A DNA stretch of 10,702 nt, from contig CAIYBQ010000240.1 of NCBI GenBank assembly GCA_903924445.1, positions 1 through 10,702 on the forward strand. The letters are read 5' to 3'. The position numbers and the translations under genes were made by a program. Positions 6,964-10,702 of the stretch are shown here, in pieces. The notes beneath the pieces are model-generated. The model was not told the DNA's origin. It did no database searches and saw nothing but the letters and a program-made list of their open reading frames with translations. Numbering within the stretch: position 1 is the stretch's first letter; each line of letters opens with the position of its first letter. Source of the stretch: an uncultured Armatimonadota bacterium. GTDB lineage: Bacteria > Armatimonadota > Armatimonadia > Armatimonadales > Armatimonadaceae.

Positions 6964-7860
6964 TTACTTGTTCTCCGGGAGGTTGGGTTTGGTTTCGCTT
7001 GCGATCCGGCGCAGGTAGGAGGCGTAACCTGTCTTGCCCAGGGCGTTTGCTGCAGCAATGACATCATCGGCGGAAATCCAGCCACTTTGCAGTGCGATTT
7101 CCTCAAGACAGGCGATTTTTAAGCTCTGTCGACGCTCAATGGCAGCGACAAAGTTGCCTGCTTCGAGGAGGGCATCGTGTGTGCCCGTGTCCAGCCATGC
7201 GGTCCCGCGACCAAGGATCTCGGCATGAAGATCATTTTTGGCAAGGTACATCTGGTTGACGGTCGTGATTTCCAGCTCACCGCGGTGGCTTGGTTTCACC
7301 GCAGCAGCGACATCGGTGATGTCACTGTCATAGAAATACAGACCCACGACCGCGTAGTTTGACTTTGGCTGTTCGGGTTTTTCTTCGATGGAAATGACGC
7401 GTCCGGATGCATCGAAGTCCATCACGCCGTAGCGCTCGGGATCGGCGACATGGTAGCCGAAGACGGTTGCGCCTGATTCGCGGTTTGCGGCGCGTTTGAG
7501 CTGTTCTGGAAGGCCGTGGCCGTAGAAGACATTGTCGCCGAGGACAAGGGCTGCGGGTCCGCCGGCGATGAAGTCCTTGGCGATGTGAAAGGCTTGCGCA
7601 AGGCCCTCTGGGCGTGGCTGGACGGCGTATTGCAGATTAATTCCGTACGCACTGCCATCCCCGAGGAGGCGTTCGAACAGCGGAAGGTCTTCGGGGGTGC
7701 TGATAAGCATGATGTCCCTGATTCCGCTCAGCATTAAAGTCGAGAGAGGGTAGTAAACCATCGGCTTGTCATAGACAGCCATCAGTTGCTTTGATACGGC
7801 TTTTGTAGCCGGGTACAGGCGTGTTCCACTGCCACCTGCGAGGACAATTCCCTTGCTCAT
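6964..7860 (-). CDS. rmlA: Glucose-1-phosphate thymidylyltransferase (RmlA)
   Basis: This enzyme makes dTDP-glucose from dTTP and glucose-1-phosphate, the first step to dTDP-L-rhamnose and other deoxysugars for surface glycans. At 298 residues it has the usual RmlA length. The nucleotide-binding loop GGSGTRLYPATKAVSKQL (9-26) is complete, followed by MVYYPLSTLMLSGIRDI (34-50), PRPEGLAQAF (82-91), the metal-binding LGDNVFYG (107-114), EEKPEQPKSNYAVVGLYFYD (159-178) and WLDTGTHDALLEA (222-234) with the second metal-ligand Asp. The start ATG at 7860 has no Shine-Dalgarno but has a -10 hexamer 6 nt upstream, so a leaderless mRNA is likely. It leads the ten-gene minus-strand block. rmlB and rmlD are absent from the window and must lie elsewhere if rhamnose is the product. 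Confidence 0.96.
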   Translation of the reverse strand: MSKGIVLAGGSGTRLYPATKAVSKQLMAVYDKPMVYYPLSTLMLSGIRDIMLISTPEDLPLFERLLGDGSAYGINLQYAVQPRPEGLAQAFHIAKDFIAGGPAALVLGDNVFYGHGLPEQLKRAANRESGATVFGYHVADPERYGVMDFDASGRVISIEEKPEQPKSNYAVVGLYFYDSDITDVAAAVKPSHRGELEITTVNQMYLAKNDLHAEILGRGTAWLDTGTHDALLEAGNFVAAIERRQSLKIACLEEIALQSGWISADDVIAAANALGKTGYASYLRRIASETKPNLPENK

Positions 7861-7866
7861 AGTTAC

Positions 7867-7872
7867 ATTCTA
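7867..7872 (-). promoter_or_regulatory. -10 element for rmlA, leaderless-type
   Basis: TAGAAT on the minus strand (5 of 6 of TATAAT) lies 6 nt before the rmlA ATG. The usual 6-8 nt distance from -10 to the start of transcription would place the first transcribed base on, or within a base or two of, the A of the start codon. No convincing -35 is visible at 15-19 nt upstream. The lack of any Shine-Dalgarno before the ATG supports a leaderless transcript. Confidence 0.55.
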
Positions 7873-7902
7873 CGCCCCGGGTCGAAGTTGCGCCGGATAG
7901 GC

Positions 7903-7931
7903 TTGACGGGGCATACCGACCCCGCTACACT
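7903..7931 (+). promoter_or_regulatory. Sigma-70-type promoter for the propeller/pseudokinase pair
   Basis: TTGACG (7903-7908, 5 of 6) and TACACT (7926-7931, 4 of 6) are separated by exactly 17 nt. Transcription would start near 7938-7940, only about 6-8 nt before the ATG at 7946, and no Shine-Dalgarno fits in between, so the mRNA is nearly leaderless. The spacer holds a short inverted repeat, CGGGG (7907-7911) and CCCCG (7920-7924) around an 8 nt loop, which could be an operator half-site pair or chance. Confidence 0.6.
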
Positions 7932-7945
7932 CTCCATTACAGCGC

Positions 7946-9577
7946 ATGACCGAATCAGACGAACTCCCGTGGAACAGTATGTCCATAAAACTGCCAGCGG
8001 AAGCATTTGTCTCCGGTGGTTTTTTCGATGAGATGCTGGGATTTCACGCGGCTCCCGGCCGTGGAGCCTTGCGTGTTGCTGTTACGGCGACGGAGCCGTG
8101 GCTTTCGTTCGTCCCGCAAACTTTTGCACTTGCGGCCGGCGAGAGCATCGCTGCAAATGTCACAGTGGATATCGCTGCGGCGAAGCGGATGGTCGAAGGG
8201 GGGCGGCCTCCCATCGGCGAGCTGCAAGTAACCTTTGAACAACAAAACACGGCAGGTGTCCGTGTTGAACGCACAGCAAACATTCCCGTCCAGCTTCCCG
8301 TCGCCGTTTGCCCATGTTGCAAACGCGTTTTACACATCCCCAGCCATCGCGGTGCAAAGCCTCCGACAGTTTGTATGCACTGTTTTGAGCGCCTGCGCCC
8401 GTGTCCACACTGCGGTGTTCTGAACACCTGGCGAGTTCGAACCTGTCTTGTCAGCCCAAATCACATCATCCGGGCCAGCGAAGACTGGGTCACCCTCGGT
8501 GGAAACAGTCAGCACACCAGCAACGCCGATGTGCCTCTCGGTGCGGGTGCCCTCATTTGGCAATTCCCAATGATGCTGCATACGAATCCGCTTCGGCGGT
8601 TGCAGTGGTCATCCGTGGTGACGGCATTTGGTGTTGTTTATGCGGCAAGCACGACCGGGGATGGCGAGCATTTGCTGCATGCATTCGATGTCGAATCAGG
8701 AACTCCGATTTGGGACCCATATGTTTTGTCGGCACCCGTTCACCCAGATCGTGGTGGCGTTTGTATTGTTGGTGAACTTGTCGTAGCAGGTTTGGTCAAC
8801 GGTAGCGTGCTGGCCATCGATGCAATACGCGGGACGCGGCGCTGGCTGGTTGACATCGGAGGCTCCGTTTACGGCTCTGTCATTCCATTGAACCTGGCAG
8901 CTGTTGCCGTTCCGGTCGCGGATGGTATCCATGCGGGACGCCTTGTTGTGCTGACCACGGATGGCGGTCGGATCAAGTTTGAGGTTCCGCTGACTGGCCG
9001 TCCGGAGTGCACACCCGCTGCCGCAGACAATACAATTGTCGTCCACGATGACACCGGTGGCGTCCTTGCGGTAAACGCATCCACGGGCGACACCCTTTGG
9101 TACACACAGCTGGCTGACTGCTTCGATGCCGCTCCCGTCATCGCCGATGGGGTTGTTTATTCCGGCGGGCATGATGGCATTTTGCGTGCCTTAAACATCA
9201 TCAGTGGGACACTCATCTGGGAATCGCCTGTGCTTGGCGGTGCGATTACAGGCACGCCTAGCATCGCGGACAGTGTGATCGCCGTACCGACTGTTGAGGG
9301 GCTATGCCTTGTCAGCCGTGAAACGGGTCAACCCGTCCAGCGCACCAGCCGCGGTCCAGTGCGCGCGCAGCCCATTGTTGCTCCGGATGGCTTTCTCTTT
9401 GCAGGACGGGATGCACGCTTACATCGCTTGGCGGCTGGGATGGCAGTGGATGATGTCTACGATGCTGGCGGCGGTGGGCCCCAGGTCAGCGTCCCGATGG
9501 CGTATGCCGACGGCAATGTTTTCCTGGCAACGACACGCGGCGTGCTTTACGCGCTTCGCATGACAGGGGTGCTCTAA
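7946..9577 (+). CDS. Ig-like / zinc-module / PQQ-type beta-propeller protein
   Basis: A 543-residue protein of unknown role built from three parts. Residues about 12-118 look like an Ig-like beta-sandwich (ALRVAVTATEPWLSFVP, FALAAGESIAANVTV, GELQVTFEQQ). Residues 122-167 hold three Cys pairs, C122/C125, C143/C146 and C153/C156, plus C124 and C167, a likely double zinc ribbon. From W181, LGGNSQHTS opens a PQQ-type (YVTN/outer membrane assembly-like) propeller with repeated units of the form GxVYAA...L.AFD..SGTPIW, GSVLAIDAIRGTRRW, GGVLAVNASTGDTLW, GILRALNIISGTLIW and GLCLVSRETGQP, ending near 540. It has no signal peptide or transmembrane helix, unlike secreted PQQ dehydrogenases and BamB, so it should be cytoplasmic. 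No quinoprotein active-site residues are recognisable, so a binding scaffold is more likely than an enzyme. The ATG at 7946 fits the promoter; ATG at 7979 is an alternative. Confidence 0.88.
   Translation: MTESDELPWNSMSIKLPAEAFVSGGFFDEMLGFHAAPGRGALRVAVTATEPWLSFVPQTFALAAGESIAANVTVDIAAAKRMVEGGRPPIGELQVTFEQQNTAGVRVERTANIPVQLPVAVCPCCKRVLHIPSHRGAKPPTVCMHCFERLRPCPHCGVLNTWRVRTCLVSPNHIIRASEDWVTLGGNSQHTSNADVPLGAGALIWQFPMMLHTNPLRRLQWSSVVTAFGVVYAASTTGDGEHLLHAFDVESGTPIWDPYVLSAPVHPDRGGVCIVGELVVAGLVNGSVLAIDAIRGTRRWLVDIGGSVYGSVIPLNLAAVAVPVADGIHAGRLVVLTTDGGRIKFEVPLTGRPECTPAAADNTIVVHDDTGGVLAVNASTGDTLWYTQLADCFDAAPVIADGVVYSGGHDGILRALNIISGTLIWESPVLGGAITGTPSIADSVIAVPTVEGLCLVSRETGQPVQRTSRGPVRAQPIVAPDGFLFAGRDARLHRLAAGMAVDDVYDAGGGGPQVSVPMAYADGNVFLATTRGVLYALRMTGVL
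9565..9571 (+). promoter_or_regulatory. Shine-Dalgarno for the pseudokinase gene
   Basis: AGGGGTG lies inside the last codons of the propeller gene, 6 nt before the GTG at 9578, which itself directly follows the TAA stop. This is the best-formed ribosome site of the right block and supports both the GTG start and translational coupling of the two genes. Confidence 0.65.
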
Positions 9578-10687
9578 GTGTCTGATGTTCTCCCTGCTTT
9601 TCTCGTAAAGCAGATTGAAAATGCCGGGGTCATGGCAACCCCGCAGCCCGATGCAGCGGCTTGGATTGGCTCGGATAAACGCACGGGCCGGCCAGTGATG
9701 GTACGGCGGATTCCAAACACACAAGCCGCGCAAAGTCGTTTGACGATGGCACTGGATGCCGTCCAACAAACGGTAGTGCCATTCCGCCGCTGGATGCTCG
9801 TGGATGACAACATTTATACGGTCCGGGATGTTCTGAAGGGTAAGAATCTCCGCCAATATTGGATGGGTGTTGGTGGACGCGCCGATACCGAGACGCTTCG
9901 ACGATGGATTGTGCCCCTCCTCGATGGACTTGCGACCTTTCACGCCGTGGGTGCCGCACATGGTGGACTGTCCCTCGACAACTTGATTGTCGGCGATGAC
10001 CTCCGGATGTACATCACCGATGGAGGTATCTGCGACCCCGCTGCCGCGCACCATGCATCTGTATATGGAGCGGGAGCCGGGTCGACATCGGATATTGCTG
10101 CGGTGACCAAGCTCGTCATCGCGCTTCTGCCAAAATCCGGTCCCTTTGCAAGCCCGGTCGTACGTGCCCGTGTTGAAGGTTTGGTCTTGCGCTGCGAGAC
10201 GCTGGCCGCTATCCGGGAGGTGCTTGAAGGCCTGGATGGAATCGCGATGGACAGCATCACCAAAGCCGGTGGTCAACCCAGCCTGGGGGACATGAAGAGT
10301 GGCCTGCCGGGAACGCGTGTCGAAAAGGGACATCCACAGCTGGTTTGTGATCAGCTGGATCGCTGCACCATTGTTTCAGGTAGTGGTGGTGAGCTGAATC
10401 TGTCTATTCGAAATACAGGCGAGGCGACACTGCTCATTCGCGTCATCGCCACCCAGCATCCTTGGCTCAATGTCCGCCAGATTCCTCTACCAATAGTGAT
10501 TGCTCCGAATGGAACAGGCAGAATTCCGTTTGTTGTAAGCGCCGCACGCCTCGCACCCGGTGATTACCGGAGTCAGGTGTTTCTGTCGACCAACGCTCCC
10601 GGCGGGCAGGCTGAAAACTTGGCGAGTGGATGGTATCGGCACACTGCAGCCGTGACTGCACGCATTATCAATGCCGCTTACCGATGA
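9578..10687 (+). CDS. Kinase-fold pseudokinase with C-terminal Ig-like domain
   Basis: A 369-residue protein. Residues about 25-220 follow the bacterial Ser/Thr kinase layout: RTGRPVMVRRI (35-45) at the beta-3 strand, with Arg43 where the ATP-binding Lys should be; the hinge-like IYTVRDVLKGKNLRQYW (79-95); FHAVGAAHGGLSLDNLIV (121-138) at the catalytic loop; MYITDGGI (144-151) at the DFG site; and SDIAAVTKLVIALLP (171-185) as helix F. The HRD Asp is Gly130 and the loop Lys is Ser132, while Asn135 and Asp148 are kept. No glycine-rich loop is seen. Phosphotransfer is therefore unlikely; the fold may bind nucleotide or a partner. Residues about 255-365 form an Ig-like domain (ELNLSIRNTGEATLLIRVIA, PWLNV, GDYRSQVFLSTNAPGG) resembling the one opening the upstream protein. 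No signal peptide or membrane helix is present. The GTG start abuts the upstream TAA, and the pair probably works together. Confidence 0.85.
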   Translation: MSDVLPAFLVKQIENAGVMATPQPDAAAWIGSDKRTGRPVMVRRIPNTQAAQSRLTMALDAVQQTVVPFRRWMLVDDNIYTVRDVLKGKNLRQYWMGVGGRADTETLRRWIVPLLDGLATFHAVGAAHGGLSLDNLIVGDDLRMYITDGGICDPAAAHHASVYGAGAGSTSDIAAVTKLVIALLPKSGPFASPVVRARVEGLVLRCETLAAIREVLEGLDGIAMDSITKAGGQPSLGDMKSGLPGTRVEKGHPQLVCDQLDRCTIVSGSGGELNLSIRNTGEATLLIRVIATQHPWLNVRQIPLPIVIAPNGTGRIPFVVSAARLAPGDYRSQVFLSTNAPGGQAENLASGWYRHTAAVTARIINAAYR

Positions 10688-10702
10688 TGCCCGCTTGATA
10701 CA

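Noticed and set aside
8696..9172. Minus-strand open frame of 158 codons opposite the propeller
   Set aside because: No motif or start signal; the opposite strand has regular propeller repeats.
9419..10333. Long minus-strand open frame (304 codons) opposite the propeller and pseudokinase genes
   Set aside because: Translation is Arg/His/Ser-rich with no domain pattern, and the plus-strand frames carry clear propeller and kinase motifs. It is an antisense shadow.
10684..10698. ATG overlapping the pseudokinase stop (ATGA) as the start of a third gene
   Set aside because: The frame ATG ATG CCC GCT reaches TGA at 10696-10698, so it encodes only four residues. Whether a further gene follows cannot be seen.

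Overview
The window is almost entirely protein-coding and holds two divergent blocks. No tRNA, rRNA, CRISPR array, transposase or prophage gene is visible. The longest non-coding stretch is the 85 bp divergent promoter region at 7861-7945. The base composition (around mid-50s % GC by eye), frequent GTG/TTG starts, very tight gene packing and leaderless-looking promoters fit a free-living bacterium. The cytoplasmic PQQ-propeller and kinase-like proteins with Ig-like domains suggest a Terrabacteria-type lineage such as Chloroflexota or Armatimonadota. That placement is an inference from style, not from a database match.

Left block, minus strand, 7860 down to 1: ten co-directional genes with gaps of 32 bp or less, or overlaps of 4-8 bp, that look like one long operon. 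In transcription order they are rmlA (glucose-1-phosphate thymidylyltransferase), an RmlC-like dTDP-sugar 3,5-epimerase, a 72-residue zinc-ribbon protein, a Nudix hydrolase, uvrA, a GNAT acetyltransferase, a ThuA-like protein, a VanX-type D-Ala-D-Ala dipeptidase, an 80-residue unknown protein with an ACT-like pattern, and a XerC/D-type tyrosine recombinase cut by the left edge. The themes are dTDP-deoxysugar supply, nucleotide clean-up and DNA repair, peptidoglycan dipeptide turnover and recombination. They need not form one pathway; the arrangement is best read as a housekeeping operon.

Right block, plus strand, 7946 to 10687: two abutting genes. The first encodes an Ig-like domain, then a cysteine-rich zinc module, then a PQQ-type beta-propeller. 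The second encodes a protein-kinase-like domain that has lost its catalytic residues, followed by an Ig-like domain resembling the one in the first protein. Neither has a signal peptide or membrane segment. The second gene starts immediately after the stop of the first, with a good ribosome binding site inside the first gene, so the pair is probably co-translated. It is the most novel-looking part of the window and may be an undescribed cytoplasmic sensor or scaffold pair.

The 85 bp between the blocks carries a plausible sigma-70 promoter for the plus-strand pair and a -10 element just 6 nt from the rmlA start codon. Both imply transcripts with little or no 5' leader.
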